DNA of 64,000 nucleotides, from NCBI RefSeq assembly GCF_000092065.1, contig NC_009355.1:558001-622000 (forward strand). Direction: 5' to 3'. Of this stretch, positions 28,733 through 38,945 are shown piece by piece (the first letter of the stretch is position 1; every line of letters starts with the position of its first letter). This DNA is from Ostreococcus lucimarinus CCE9901. Lineage: Eukaryota > Chlorophyta > Mamiellophyceae > Mamiellales > Bathycoccaceae. A program made the position numbers and the translations under genes. The notes under the pieces were generated by a model, which saw nothing but the letters and a program-made list of their open reading frames with translations, did no database searches and was not told where the DNA came from.

Positions 28733-31700
28733 ATGTCTCCACGGGCGCGGCATTTCCGTTTCAAGCGCCGCGCACGAGCCGTGCGATGCGCGCTCGTCGC
28801 GCTCTGCGCCGCCCTCGCCGGCGCGGTCGTCACCGCGACGTTCGATGTGCTCGGATGTCACGATAACGGCGTCGTCGGCACGATCGTCGGCGCGGGCGTC
28901 GAAGGAATGCGTGACGGACGGTTTGAAAAGAGTTTTCTGCGCGCGCCCGCCGGCGCGGCGTGCAACGCGACGGTGTGCTACGTCACAGAGAGTGGGAATA
29001 ACGCGGTGAAAACCATCAATATAGCGAAGAGTGAGATGGTGATGTATGCGGGATCGACGGCGGGCACGGCGGGGTCGACGGACGGAAAGGCGAAGGCGTG
29101 CGCGGAGAAAGGCGAGACGCAGGCGTTGTTTAAACAGCCGGCGAGCGTCGTGCTCGTGTCGCAGTCGAGCTCGTATTACGCGGCGGGAGATGTGCTGGTG
29201 GTGGATAGCGGTAATAACGCCATCAGGCGAGTGTCGGGGGATGACGTGAGCACGTTGATCACGGGACTGGCATTTGCACCGACGGCGATGGTATTCGACG
29301 AGAGCGACGGGGCGATTTATTTTCTAGGATCGTCGCAGAATCATGTGTCCAAGATAGCGTACGGGTCTGGGACGGTGTCAACGTACGCGGGCAGTCAAGG
29401 GACGTCGGGACTCGTCGACAACGTCACTCCCTCGAGCGCACGCTTCAACGCTCCTGAAGGCTTGGCGCTGGATGGCGCGAATCGCATATTATACGTAGCA
29501 GACACCGGAAACCACGCCGTTAGGGCGATCGACTTATCCACCGGAGCGGTAACGACAGTACTGGGCGATGGGACGATTTCTGCAAGCGGTGCGGTACTCG
29601 ATTCTGACGGTATACTTTCCACCCCAGCACGCTTCAACTACCCGGCGGGGATCGCGTATAACCTCGATTCCAGCCTCAGCAGCGGTGTTCTATTAGTCAC
29701 GGATCGGGGAACGCATCAGATTCGTAAAATAATTCTCACGGATGCAACAGCATCGAATGCTGCGACGGTGGTGACGGTGGCCGGAAGCTACACCGGAACC
29801 TCTGGTTTCCGAGACAGTACCGTGGGAAGCGCGGCGTTGCTAAACAAGCCGGTGTCCATTTCATACGTCAGCGGTTCAACATACGTGGTTGTCGACCAAG
29901 ACAATCACGCAATTAGAAAAGTCAGTTTAGAGGCACCGGTACAGATCACGTTCACGATGCAATCGGTGGCGGATATCGAGAAGACGGAACAAAGTCATGA
30001 TTTGGTGATAGAGGAGTACGGCTCGTATTCTGTCAACGGACCTCCGTACAATGAGACTACGCACTTCTCGGGTGTTTTGACGTATTTTGGCGAGATACAC
30101 GAGCTCGTCATGTGCGCTTATCCATCGGTTGAATACTTTGTGAAATTCGAAGGCGCCATGCAAGCCACGGTCAAGGATGCGAGTTATTTGTACTTCGGGT
30201 ACACGGGCGCGACGGTGGATAACAGCTTGGCACGCACCTTTCGGATTCGTGGACCGGGATGCACGGACGCTTCGGCGCCTAATTATAATCCGTTCGCCAC
30301 GAGTGATGACGGTTCGTGCGTGAGTGGGGTACAACTTCGCTTCACCGTCGGAGCGTACGGCGTCATAGATCATGCTGTTTACGAATTCGAAGGACCAGGA
30401 TTTTACATCTCAGACTCTTTCGAAAGCGGAAGTGGGGAAGCTCATTACGAACAATCGATAGATTTCGACTTCATGGCATATCCAGGAGCGGTGTACATTG
30501 CAACTTTTTACGGTGCACTGAATGCTTCGTTAACCACCGTGTCCGGCCAGTCGGGCTTGGGAGCGACGTTGATCACATACTGGACCTACACGTCGAGTCA
30601 AGCCAGCGACCAGAGTGTGCAGCGAGCTCGGGTCATTGGGCCAGGGTGCATCGACCCATCGTATCCATCGTATGATCAGTATGCTTTGGCCTCGGACGAA
30701 GTGAATGCATGTACCTTTGCGAGCACCATGCGCGTCGTTCTCAACGCCAGCGCGTCGGCAGAGTCGTGGTACGATTTTGGCTCCATCGTAGGCACCTCGG
30801 ACCAAGTCGCTTCGGTCGATGGGATCTCATTGGACAACGCTACGGATCAATTTGTTTTGGATATGTCGGTAACTCCCGGCGTGTACGAGTTTGAATCGTA
30901 CGGAGATGTTTCGGGGGCAATTCAACAATATGACTCTGGTTCTTACACGAACCTTCGCACTTGGCTCGGCACTGATAGTTCACTCAGAACCGATTCATAC
31001 GGATTTTCAACCACAACAGACTCAGAACGTATCACAGTCTCGTTCCCGTTCACGTTTTCACTGAATATCGGCGCGAACGGTGTGGTGGGATATGCTGGTG
31101 GTGTACTCGTTGGCGATGACGGTACGTCAAGCGTGACCTTCGTCGAAGGTTCGGTTCCGGCGCTAGCCACCATTACATCGACGTTTACACAAGTCGCATC
31201 GTCGACCTCGATAAAGAATTCTTTATGGTACACGTCGAACACTAATATTCTTGGCGTGTCAACGTACGTCATGGCACTCACGCCCACTGGATACCAGCTA
31301 GCCGTCTCTGCTGCGCTTTCGCTAAAGTATGACAAAACTGGAGTGCCGTCGCAAGAAGGTAACGAAAATATAGTCCTTTTCAAGGCTTCAGACAGCACAA
31401 TGCAAGATGCTATCACTTTGTATGGTGCTACTTTCGACGCCGCAAACGGCATCGCCTCGGCAACGATTGATTCCATGGGTACTTACGGCGTCGCGTTTAG
31501 AGCAACGGTGAGAAGTATCTCGCCGCCGCGTGGCTGGCTCGACGGAGACGTCACGGTGACGTTGGATGGTGTCGACTTTTCGTCGCTGAGTACCGTAAAT
31601 ACGGTAACAACGTATCAAAAGTGTCGATGGGGTGAGACCTTCACAGTCGCAACCACTGTAGCTTCGAGTGATACTCGATCACAGCTTTCAGGCTCGGACA

Positions 31701-33760
31701 GCACCATCCTGGGTACGAAGATAAATGCCGTGTCCTGCCAGTCACCGGTGGTGGCATACGCTGGATTTACTATCGTAGAGTTCCATGACTCACGGAATGG
31801 CATGTCGAGTGACACCAGATTTGTTTACTTACAAACCGCATCTCCACAAGTTCGAGCTGTCGTCCCGCCAGAAGGCGTCTCGTCTGGTGGAACCGTCGTC
31901 TCGTTATCCGGTTCATTTCTCAGAGCTGGCGCCGTGGCGTCTGATTGGGAAAAATACGATCTAGACACCACATTCTTCGCAAATAGCGGACCAACCACAG
32001 TATCTTGCGTCTTTGGCTCAACAACGTCGAGTGGCATCGCCGTGTCTTCTGCGTTCGCTCGATGTGAGAGTCCGCCGTCGACCACGACTGCGTCGAAGAC
32101 GTTGCGTGTTGGTGATTTATCCCATCAAGTGGCTGGATATGGCGTCTACACGTACGTTACTGATTTCGATGCCGGCATCACAACGTCAGCGTATGAAGAT
32201 CATAGCGGAGACAGCTCGTTTACCGATGGTGGAGTCGTGGTGGACTTGTACGCTGCGACAGGATCTCTCACAAAACAGCGCAACTCCTTCTACGACTGGA
32301 GGTGCTTGTTTGGCACCGTCAGCGTGGCGGCGAGACGCAAACCTTACGGCGACTTGAGCTGTGTTTCTACATCGATAGCTAGAGGAACAACTGTGGACGT
32401 GCGACTGGTGGGTCCTCTCGGGGAACACTCTCTTTTGCTCGGTAACATCACCGCCGCTACGATTGCGAGTACGTACGTCGACTCGATTGTAACTCTTCCA
32501 GGAACTCCAAAGATAGTGGAAACGATCACTATCATCGAGAGAGCGATATCTCCGCCAGTCTGGGAGCCTCTGAAGTGGGTTAGCACCGCTCACGCACTCG
32601 TTGCGACACCAGGCGGAAGTTGGTCTGGTACAAGTCAAGGATACGGCCATGGTACGTATGGCGTCGCAAATTGTACCTTCACCACGGATGCGGGCGTCGT
32701 CACGACGAGGGTAGCGAACATCATATCGTCTGCGCTCGTGGTATGCGAGGCGCCTATCACTGCGGCGGAAGAATGGTATTCACTTACTATTACGAGCAAC
32801 GGTGTATCATCTGGATCCCCAAGGACGTCGCTCAAGGCTTGGTACGAACCTGTGACTCGATCGGGGAGCTACTCGCTCGGCGACGTCGTCGACGCGTGGC
32901 TGCCTTCGGCAACCGCCGGCGGAGTCGTTATTCGACCGTATTTCTTACCCTCAAGCGCCTCATCAGTTTCTACGCTGTGTTATTTCGGCGTTTCTATAGA
33001 TCCAGTGGCGTACTCATCCAGCGTGTGCACCGTTCCCAGGTCGCTCTCTCCAGGCTTCGTCGCCATCACTTTGGGCGTCGCCTCGGTCGGACCAAGTTTT
33101 GCGCATCAGATCGAGATTCTTGAGCCCGTGCACGCGAGCATGGTTTTACCGAGATTCGTCGACGCTAACGGTGGATCGATCGTGGACATTATGGGTAGAG
33201 ATTTATACTCCGGACCTGGCGCGATGCTCATATACTGTGCGTACAAGGATTCTTCAACGATAATCGAAGCCGTCTTCGTCTCGTCGGGGCTGTTGAAGTG
33301 CGAGACGGGGCTCAGCAGCAACACCATCTACCGCGATCAGAAAGATTTGGGAATCGGTCGATACGGTGACTTCTACGGTACCGAGCCGATCGAACTTTCG
33401 TTGTCACCGGGAAAGGGTACTATAGCTCTTGCAGCGAACGTGTTCGGCTTGCAAACTCTGCTGACGCCCACGGTGACGGCGGTTTCCCCCGTCGCGTCGT
33501 CGGCGCAAGGCGGCGCCATCTTCGCCGTGACTGGTACACAATTCGCCTCGCAAACTGGCTATGCGAATTGCGTCTTTGGCAACGTCTTCGTGGCGGCCAT
33601 GGTCTACAACTCCACGTACGCCGATTGCGTGGTGCCATCGCTGTATCCGATGCGAACGTACGACGTCTCCTTCGCCGTGACGGGTTCGGCCGGGCAGCGC
33701 GAGTTGGACGTAGGATTCGCCTACGCCAACGGCACCGCGCTCGCATTCAGCGCATACTAG
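28733..33760 (+). CDS. Large secreted protein with NHL beta-propeller and IPT/TIG repeats
   Basis: A single 1675-residue frame. Residues 1-37 look like a signal peptide: basic start, then 'ALVALCAALAGAVVTA'. Residues about 45-400 hold about six NHL repeats ('VLVVDSGNNAIRRVSG', 'ILYVADTGNHAVRAID', 'TYVVVDQDNHAIRKV'), a predicted six-bladed propeller. Next come three tandem modules of about 120 residues (about 400-770); the first two end with related Cys motifs ('GPGCTDASAPNYNP' about 507, 'GPGCIDPSYPSYD' about 636). The remainder (about 920-1675) has at least four IPT/TIG-like beta-sandwich repeats ('VRAVVPPEGVSSGGTVVSLS', 'VTAVSPVASSAQGGAIFAVT'). No C-terminal membrane anchor is seen. The composition is visibly less GC-biased than that of the neighbours. 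Likely an extracellular or surface protein; the function is unknown. Confidence 0.8.
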   Translation: MSPRARHFRFKRRARAVRCALVALCAALAGAVVTATFDVLGCHDNGVVGTIVGAGVEGMRDGRFEKSFLRAPAGAACNATVCYVTESGNNAVKTINIAKSEMVMYAGSTAGTAGSTDGKAKACAEKGETQALFKQPASVVLVSQSSSYYAAGDVLVVDSGNNAIRRVSGDDVSTLITGLAFAPTAMVFDESDGAIYFLGSSQNHVSKIAYGSGTVSTYAGSQGTSGLVDNVTPSSARFNAPEGLALDGANRILYVADTGNHAVRAIDLSTGAVTTVLGDGTISASGAVLDSDGILSTPARFNYPAGIAYNLDSSLSSGVLLVTDRGTHQIRKIILTDATASNAATVVTVAGSYTGTSGFRDSTVGSAALLNKPVSISYVSGSTYVVVDQDNHAIRKVSLEAPVQITFTMQSVADIEKTEQSHDLVIEEYGSYSVNGPPYNETTHFSGVLTYFGEIHELVMCAYPSVEYFVKFEGAMQATVKDASYLYFGYTGATVDNSLARTFRIRGPGCTDASAPNYNPFATSDDGSCVSGVQLRFTVGAYGVIDHAVYEFEGPGFYISDSFESGSGEAHYEQSIDFDFMAYPGAVYIATFYGALNASLTTVSGQSGLGATLITYWTYTSSQASDQSVQRARVIGPGCIDPSYPSYDQYALASDEVNACTFASTMRVVLNASASAESWYDFGSIVGTSDQVASVDGISLDNATDQFVLDMSVTPGVYEFESYGDVSGAIQQYDSGSYTNLRTWLGTDSSLRTDSYGFSTTTDSERITVSFPFTFSLNIGANGVVGYAGGVLVGDDGTSSVTFVEGSVPALATITSTFTQVASSTSIKNSLWYTSNTNILGVSTYVMALTPTGYQLAVSAALSLKYDKTGVPSQEGNENIVLFKASDSTMQDAITLYGATFDAANGIASATIDSMGTYGVAFRATVRSISPPRGWLDGDVTVTLDGVDFSSLSTVNTVTTYQKCRWGETFTVATTVASSDTRSQLSGSDSTILGTKINAVSCQSPVVAYAGFTIVEFHDSRNGMSSDTRFVYLQTASPQVRAVVPPEGVSSGGTVVSLSGSFLRAGAVASDWEKYDLDTTFFANSGPTTVSCVFGSTTSSGIAVSSAFARCESPPSTTTASKTLRVGDLSHQVAGYGVYTYVTDFDAGITTSAYEDHSGDSSFTDGGVVVDLYAATGSLTKQRNSFYDWRCLFGTVSVAARRKPYGDLSCVSTSIARGTTVDVRLVGPLGEHSLLLGNITAATIASTYVDSIVTLPGTPKIVETITIIERAISPPVWEPLKWVSTAHALVATPGGSWSGTSQGYGHGTYGVANCTFTTDAGVVTTRVANIISSALVVCEAPITAAEEWYSLTITSNGVSSGSPRTSLKAWYEPVTRSGSYSLGDVVDAWLPSATAGGVVIRPYFLPSSASSVSTLCYFGVSIDPVAYSSSVCTVPRSLSPGFVAITLGVASVGPSFAHQIEILEPVHASMVLPRFVDANGGSIVDIMGRDLYSGPGAMLIYCAYKDSSTIIEAVFVSSGLLKCETGLSSNTIYRDQKDLGIGRYGDFYGTEPIELSLSPGKGTIALAANVFGLQTLLTPTVTAVSPVASSAQGGAIFAVTGTQFASQTGYANCVFGNVFVAAMVYNSTYADCVVPSLYPMRTYDVSFAVTGSAGQRELDVGFAYANGTALAFSAY

Positions 33761-33935
33761 AAAAAAAGTCATTTGTAGCATTAGCTTTTCGCATTCGTCG
33801 CGTCCGCGCGCGAATGCGTTGTAACTTTACATTAGAGCCGCTCGCTCGTCCCGTCGCGCCGAGGGGAAGCTCCACGGTGCGTTCGAACCCGCGTCACTTC
33901 CCGCGCGCCAGTTTCGAGTTCACGCGACGCGAACC
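33761..33935. other. Intergenic region, NHL/IPT gene to NTF2
   Basis: 175 bp between tandem plus-strand genes. A TGTAA pentamer at about 33820 may be the poly(A) signal of the large gene. Confidence 0.35.
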
Positions 33936-34488
33936 ATGGCGAATGCGATGCAAAACATCTGCGCCAACTTCGATCAAGTGGGCAAGGTGCGCATCGCGCG
34001 ACAGCGCGCGCTACTCGACGTCGACGATTATGATTGCACTTTAATCGCCAAGAGAGATTACCGCGCCGTACGCGCTCGACTGACGCCTTCGCGATGGCTC
34101 TCGCGCGCAGGCTTTCGCGGAACACTACTATAACACCTTTGACACCGACCGATCGCAGCTCGGCCCGCTTTACAACGACACGTACTCGATGCTAAACTTT
34201 GAGCACAGCGTCGATCGCCCGGGACAATTCAAGGGCAGCGCCGCGATTGTCGAAAAACTCCGAACGTTACCGTTTCAACAGGTGAAGCACCAAGTGGTGA
34301 CGTTGGACACGCAACCATCGCCGAACGGTGGGGTGGTCGTGATGGTGTGCGGGAACTTGCTCATCGACAGCGAACAACAGCCGCAAAAGTTTTCCCAGTG
34401 CTTTCAACTCATGCCCACCGAAGCCGCCGGGCTCGCCCCCGGCAGCTACTTCATCTTCAACGACGTGTTTAGACTGAATATTGGATGA
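33936..34488 (+). CDS. NTF2: Nuclear transport factor 2
   Basis: Imports Ran-GDP into the nucleus. Exons 33936..33986 and 34111..34488 encode 142 residues. The 124-nt intron (GTGCGC...GCGCGCAG, ACTGAC 37 nt from the end) is inferred because splicing gives 'NFDQVGKAFAEHYYNTFDTD', the NTF2 N-terminal helix. The rest is typical: 'GSAAIVEKLRTLPFQQVKH' and the C-terminal 'FIFNDVFRLNIG'. The product is about 15 residues longer than plant NTF2, mostly a segment before the last strand. Confidence 0.93.
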
Positions 34489-34567
34489 TCATCGATGATT
34501 CCTATATTTTAGACTAGCTCGCTATTGCAACAAAACCGCGACTCCGCGCGCGTTCGACCCGTCGTCG

Positions 34568-35092
34568 TCACACCGCCGTCTTTCCCGACAGGCACAAATC
34601 AACCTTCTCCAGCAAATTCCCATTCTCCAGCGCCGCCGCCACGCGTTCCTTATCGTTCAACTGTTTATTCACCGCCCTCTCGCTCGCGTGCGTTCCCGGC
34701 GCGATCACCACGTCCACCTTGAACCTCCTCGGCAGCGTCCGCAGCAGCTTCACGCGAATGCTCAGCCCGATGAGCGTCGCCATCGAGCAGTGCGGCACCG
34801 TCGGCGTGAACTCCACCCGCACCCGATTCCGCGCGTCATCGCACTCGATCGCGCTCGCGCCGACGACGTTCAGCCGTTCGAGCGAGTACGGGTGCTCGGG
34901 GTCGTTGATGTCCCGCACGTGGTCAAAGATTTCGAGCGCGTCGACGGCGTCGCGCGTCGTTTCGTCGCCCTCTCGCGCCGCGCGCGCGTCGCGCGCCGAC
35001 GCGCGGTCGCGCGCGCGCGCGTAGACGATCGGTTCGGGGTTTATGAAGCCACCGCGCGCGTCGTCGTCGTCGTCGTCGGCGTCGGCGCGCAT
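34568..35092 (-). CDS. CIAO2B: MIP18/CIA2B (FAM96B) cytosolic Fe-S targeting protein
   Basis: A component of the CIA targeting complex that delivers Fe-S clusters to cytosolic and nuclear apoproteins (AE7 in Arabidopsis). 174 residues from the ATG at 35092. After an Asp-rich start comes '[15 protein letters not shown]', then '[20 protein letters not shown]' and the DUF59 core with the conserved Cys in '[13 protein letters not shown]'. The C-terminal half is as in the family. Its start is only 61 bp from the start of the divergent PsbP-domain gene. Confidence 0.92.
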   Translation of the reverse strand: MRADADDDDDDARGGFINPEPIVYARARDRASARDARAAREGDETTRDAVDALEIFDHVRDINDPEHPYSLERLNVVGASAIECDDARNRVRVEFTPTVPHCSMATLIGLSIRVKLLRTLPRRFKVDVVIAPGTHASERAVNKQLNDKERVAAALENGNLLEKVDLCLSGKTAV

Positions 35093-35153
35093 CGTCGAAC
35101 GCCAATCGAATCGAACGCGCGACAGTGACGACAGACGGCGACGCGACGCGCGG

Positions 35154-35299
35154 ATGACGACGACGACGGCGACGGCGCGCGCGGCGACGACGGCGACGAC
35201 GGCGCGCGCGGCGACGACGGCGCGAGGCCGCGCGCGGCGCGCGAGGACGACGCGCGCGGCGCGGTGCGACGGCGACGGCGACGGCGAGGACGACGCGCG

Positions 35300-35330
<31 letters not shown>

Positions 35331-36038
35331 CGAAAGGCGCGCGGAGGGGAAGCGCGCGCGATGGTGGTCGGCGCGAACGACGCGGACGATGGACGGCGAG
35401 GTCGGCGCGAGGTGCTGCGCGCGCTCGCGGTCGGGGCGAGCGCGAACGCGGCGGCGGGGTTGGCGAGGGACGACGCGGGCGAGGCGAGAGCGGACGCGGG
35501 CGAGGAGGGAAAGCGCGGGTTGACGCGATACGTGGATTCGAAAAAAATGTTTGAGTTGGGATACCCGTCGAGTTGGGCGGTGGCGAGCAAGCCCGGGGCG
35601 GAGGTGTTGTTTAAGAACCCGGAGGCGAAGTATAGCAACATCGGCGTCACGGTTTCGCCGGTGACGATTGATTCGCTCGGTAAGTTTGGGAGCTTGAGTG
35701 AGATTGGAGAGAAACTGGCGCAGGCGGAGAGTAAGAAAGAAAGCACCATACCGGGCGGGGTGAGCGTGTTGAGTGAGACGGAGCGCGTGGGGGCAAAATC
35801 TGGGGCGACGTTTTACGACTACGAGTATCGATTGATCACGACGCACGGGAATAAGCGTATTTTCACTTCGGTGTCCATCGTGGACAGCACGCTGTACATC
35901 TTGAATGCCCAGGTGTACGAAACAGCCGATCCCGAGAATCCAACGGAGGAACAAAAAGCCTTCGACGCCAAAAACATGGATTTGTATAAACAAGTCGGGG
36001 CTACGTTTGACGCGTCTAAAGCCATCTTTTTAGCGTAG
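35154..36038 (+). CDS. PsbP-domain protein (PPD/PPL type), thylakoid lumen
   Basis: 294 residues from the ATG at 35154; an earlier in-frame ATG at 35043 overlaps the divergent CIA2B gene and is rejected. The N terminus is a long Thr/Ala/Arg transit peptide. A second signal '[20 protein letters not shown]' with twin Arg suggests Tat export into the thylakoid lumen. The PsbP domain (about 120-290) has '[20 protein letters not shown]', '[19 protein letters not shown]' and '[20 protein letters not shown]'. It is distinct from the protein at 25617, so two paralogues of this superfamily lie 9 kb apart. Function within the photosystems is not assignable by eye. Confidence 0.85.
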
Positions 36039-36092
36039 AGGCCAAATATCTAATATTTATTCATTGAGCACGCGTCGAAACGTTGTCTACTA

Positions 36093-37421
36093 CTACGCTG
36101 TCCACTCCACGAATCCATTCTCTTGATCATACGTCCAGTATTTATGTTTGTCGGTGAAGAGTTGCTTATGATGATCGTAAAACAAATCTGAAGCTTGGCA
36201 ATAGTACATGCCGTCATCAGCTCTCCACGCGTAGCCCTCGGGAACCACGACCGGCTTGCAACACTTCGCGCGAGAAATGAGCTCACTCTTTTCTGCGATA
36301 TTGCCCGCGACGCTCCCACCATGCGCTTGAATGTACGCCTTGAGGTTTTTCACGCTCATTGAAGCGAAGTTTAAGCCGCTAGAGGGCGGCGGATCTTCAA
36401 TCTTCGACGGCTCCACCTTTGCCTTCTTCGCTGCTGGCAACGAAGGCTCGGGTGCGACACCTTCATCGTCGTCGCTATCGGCGAACATGTCTTTACCAGT
36501 GTCTTCCGTCAAAGTCGTCGTCGGCGCGTACAGGTTTGCTGCGCGCTCGAACGCCTCTTTACGAAACGTGTACACTTCGTATTCCCCTTGACCCATTAGT
36601 GCGCTCGAAAGCTCCGTCAGCTTATCAAACACTTTCTTTTCTTCATCACTCATGACTTTAGCGGGCTTGCCTTGATTACCACCGCGTCCACCGCCACCTT
36701 TTTTCGCGTTCCCGCCGAGACGCTTGAGCGCGCCGAGCACTGTTTCCCCTGGGTTCAAATATCCAGCTATTTCGCGCTGCACCACGGCCACCTCGCGCTC
36801 GCTCATCGATGTCGCCCCCTCTTCCTCTTCAAACGCCGCCGTGCTTCGTTTGATCGCGCCGCTCGCTAATCTCTCGTCAACTTTTGCATCTTTTTCTAAC
36901 CACAAATCCGCCTCGTCCTGTTCCTCGGCGTATTCGACGTAATTCCCATCGTCATCGAAGTACCCTTCCTGTCGCTCTTTATCCAAATTGAACGCCATGA
37001 ACTCCGATTCCTTCCCTTCATCGTCTCCCACGAGCGCCTCTTCGGCATCCTTCACGTCGTCGCGCGCGTCGACGTCGTCGGCGTCCCGCACGCCCGCCGC
37101 CCACTCAGACCTCAACAGCGCGCGCGTCTTCGCCGCCCCGCTCGCCTTTCTCGCCATCGCGGCGTCGTCTTCGTCGTCATCTTCCGCGAAAGACACCACT
37201 TTTTTACCGTCCCGCGCGTCTTTCGGTGCGTCGTCGTCGCTATCGCCGCCGCCGCTCGGTAAAACGGTCGCGCGCGGGACGTCGGATTTCGACTTTGCTT
37301 TTTGGCCCTCCTCGAGGACGCGGGCGACGAGCTCGGCGGTGGATCCGGGCTCGTGCGTCGCGATGGCGTCCTCATCGTCGGAGTCGACATCGTCGAACGC
37401 GGGACGCTTCTCGCGACGCAT
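36093..37421 (-). CDS. CD2BP2/Lin1-like U5 snRNP protein without a classical GYF domain
   Basis: Homologues (human CD2BP2, yeast Lin1) are U5 snRNP-associated splicing factors. 442 residues. The N-terminal half shows the family: 'FDDVDSDDED', 'FMAFNLDKERQEGYFDDDGN' and 'WLEKDAKVDE'. The middle has 'YLNPGETVLGALKRLGG', a Gly/Lys stretch, then 'EEKKVFDKLTELSSALMGQG'. Human CD2BP2 ends in a GYF domain. Here the C terminus instead has a SAP-like helix pair (about 352-385, 'SMSVKNLKAYIQAHGGSVAG') and an aromatic segment 'YAWRADDGMYYCQASDLFYD' that looks like an OCRE/SAP-linked tail. That reading is inference. It starts 81 bp upstream of the MICU1 gene's stop. Confidence 0.75.
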   Translation of the reverse strand: MRREKRPAFDDVDSDDEDAIATHEPGSTAELVARVLEEGQKAKSKSDVPRATVLPSGGGDSDDDAPKDARDGKKVVSFAEDDDEDDAAMARKASGAAKTRALLRSEWAAGVRDADDVDARDDVKDAEEALVGDDEGKESEFMAFNLDKERQEGYFDDDGNYVEYAEEQDEADLWLEKDAKVDERLASGAIKRSTAAFEEEEGATSMSEREVAVVQREIAGYLNPGETVLGALKRLGGNAKKGGGGRGGNQGKPAKVMSDEEKKVFDKLTELSSALMGQGEYEVYTFRKEAFERAANLYAPTTTLTEDTGKDMFADSDDDEGVAPEPSLPAAKKAKVEPSKIEDPPPSSGLNFASMSVKNLKAYIQAHGGSVAGNIAEKSELISRAKCCKPVVVPEGYAWRADDGMYYCQASDLFYDHHKQLFTDKHKYWTYDQENGFVEWTA

Positions 37422-37502
37422 CGTCAGTGGGGGACGTGAGAGCGAATGTGAGGCGAAGTTGCGCAGGCGTTGCTACAAAGTTGCCGACTCCGGAGTGCTG
37501 TA

Positions 37503-38807
37503 CTACTTCCAAGTGATGATCGCGTTGAAGAACTCATCGTAAGATAACGAGTCATCGCCATCGACGTCAAAAATGTCGAAGACGATTTTGGCGACTTCGC
37601 GACTGAGGTTGACGCCGGCGGTGCGCTTGGCGATTTTTCTAAACTTTTCTCTGGTGATGGGCGCGCCGGAATCGGAGATTTCCTTCATCTCGGCCTGGAA
37701 CGCCCCATCACCGTGTTTTGCAATGCGAGCAAAGGCTAGGAACTCCGCGCGGCTGACTCGATTCTTAGCCTCGCGCCCCGGAAGTTCCTTGACTTTTTGC
37801 AAAAACGTCGCGAGGTGGTCCACCTTCGAGCCCGCGACGAGGGCGTATCCAAAGTCTCGCGGGGTAATGGAGCCCACGTTGTGATAGTCGTAATGCTTGA
37901 ATTCTAGGTCATCCATTTCCCAGCGAAGAGTTTGAAGAAACGAGTGAAAGTGCTTCAACTTTAATCTCTTGTTGCGCTTCGGGCCAAACAAATAATCCAA
38001 CAAGCCTTCGCCGACTTCGTCCACTCTGGCGACCCCCGTGTCCAAGCCCGTACGCATACCAGTTGCGTGCTTGACTTGCGTGCGCATATCCTTCATCATC
38101 GCCGTGAACTCTTCAACGTCTAAAGCACCGGAGCCATCGACGTCGTACCTGTGAAACGTCGACGTCGCTTGCTTCCGATCCGTCTTCAACAGCGTCATAA
38201 AGAATAAATACTCCGCGAAATCAAACAACCCGTTGTTATCGGTATCGAAAAGCTCGAATAACTTACTGCGCATCACTTCTGTGCTCACCTTCTTCCCCAG
38301 CTCAGCGCTCCCATCCGTTTCACCGTGCAATTTCCCCGCTCGCGTCTCCCCGCTGCCCACCGCCGGGTGCAACGGTAACAACGATCGCACGAGATCGCTC
38401 AGCGTCATGTACGTGCTCCCATCTTGATGTACGCTCGCGAAGTAGTCAAAAACTTTTTCAGGCGGTGAAAACGCTCGCAATCGTCGTTCATAGCTAAAGA
38501 ACACATCCTGTTTGTACTCGTGCGAGAACCCGGAGTTGAGCTTGCCGAACTCGTTCGGGTAGTACTGCGCGCGTCGATCAAACCACTGCTGCCACGTCTC
38601 CTCCGGCCTCACGAGCGGTCCGTACGTGCGATCGAACGCGACGCCACCTCCCACGAGCGCGGCGACGCCGAGCGCGGCGCCGAACCCACCACCGCCACCA
38701 CCACCGCCGTTCGCATTCGTGGAATTATGACGCGAGATAATCGCCGACGCGCGCGTCAACGCGGTCGCGTGACCGCGCGCGGTGCGCCGCGCGATGACGC
38801 CGAACAT
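37503..38807 (-). CDS. MICU1: Mitochondrial calcium uptake protein MICU1
   Basis: An EF-hand gatekeeper of the mitochondrial calcium uniporter. 434 residues: a presequence ('MFGVIARRTARGHATAL'), a Gly-rich stretch and a short hydrophobic segment ('ALGVAALVGGGVAF'), then the MICU core beginning 'VFFSYERRLRAFSPPEKVFD' (about 102-121). Three canonical EF-hand loops are visible: 'DTDNNGLFDFAE' (about 191), 'DVDGSGALDVEE' (about 222) and 'DVDGDDSLSYDE' near the C terminus (about 417). Plant MICU also has three. The 'GSITPRDFGYALV' segment matches the family. Confidence 0.92.
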   Translation of the reverse strand: MFGVIARRTARGHATALTRASAIISRHNSTNANGGGGGGGGFGAALGVAALVGGGVAFDRTYGPLVRPEETWQQWFDRRAQYYPNEFGKLNSGFSHEYKQDVFFSYERRLRAFSPPEKVFDYFASVHQDGSTYMTLSDLVRSLLPLHPAVGSGETRAGKLHGETDGSAELGKKVSTEVMRSKLFELFDTDNNGLFDFAEYLFFMTLLKTDRKQATSTFHRYDVDGSGALDVEEFTAMMKDMRTQVKHATGMRTGLDTGVARVDEVGEGLLDYLFGPKRNKRLKLKHFHSFLQTLRWEMDDLEFKHYDYHNVGSITPRDFGYALVAGSKVDHLATFLQKVKELPGREAKNRVSRAEFLAFARIAKHGDGAFQAEMKEISDSGAPITREKFRKIAKRTAGVNLSREVAKIVFDIFDVDGDDSLSYDEFFNAIITWK

Positions 38808-38945
38808 ATCGCGCGTTCGTGTCGGCGCTTTCGAGACGGCGCGCGGGCGCGCTCGACGACGTGTGCGGAGACCTCACGCATGGTTGGCGTTGGCGCGAGT
38901 AATCCAAACCAGAGCGCGCGGCGGCGAGCGAAGTACAAAAGTCAA

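Noticed and set aside
37410-37440. ACTGAC just upstream of the CD2BP2-like start, suggesting a further 5' intron
   Set aside because: The continuous frame already gives a family-like N terminus (MRREKRPAFDD), and no convincing upstream exon was found.
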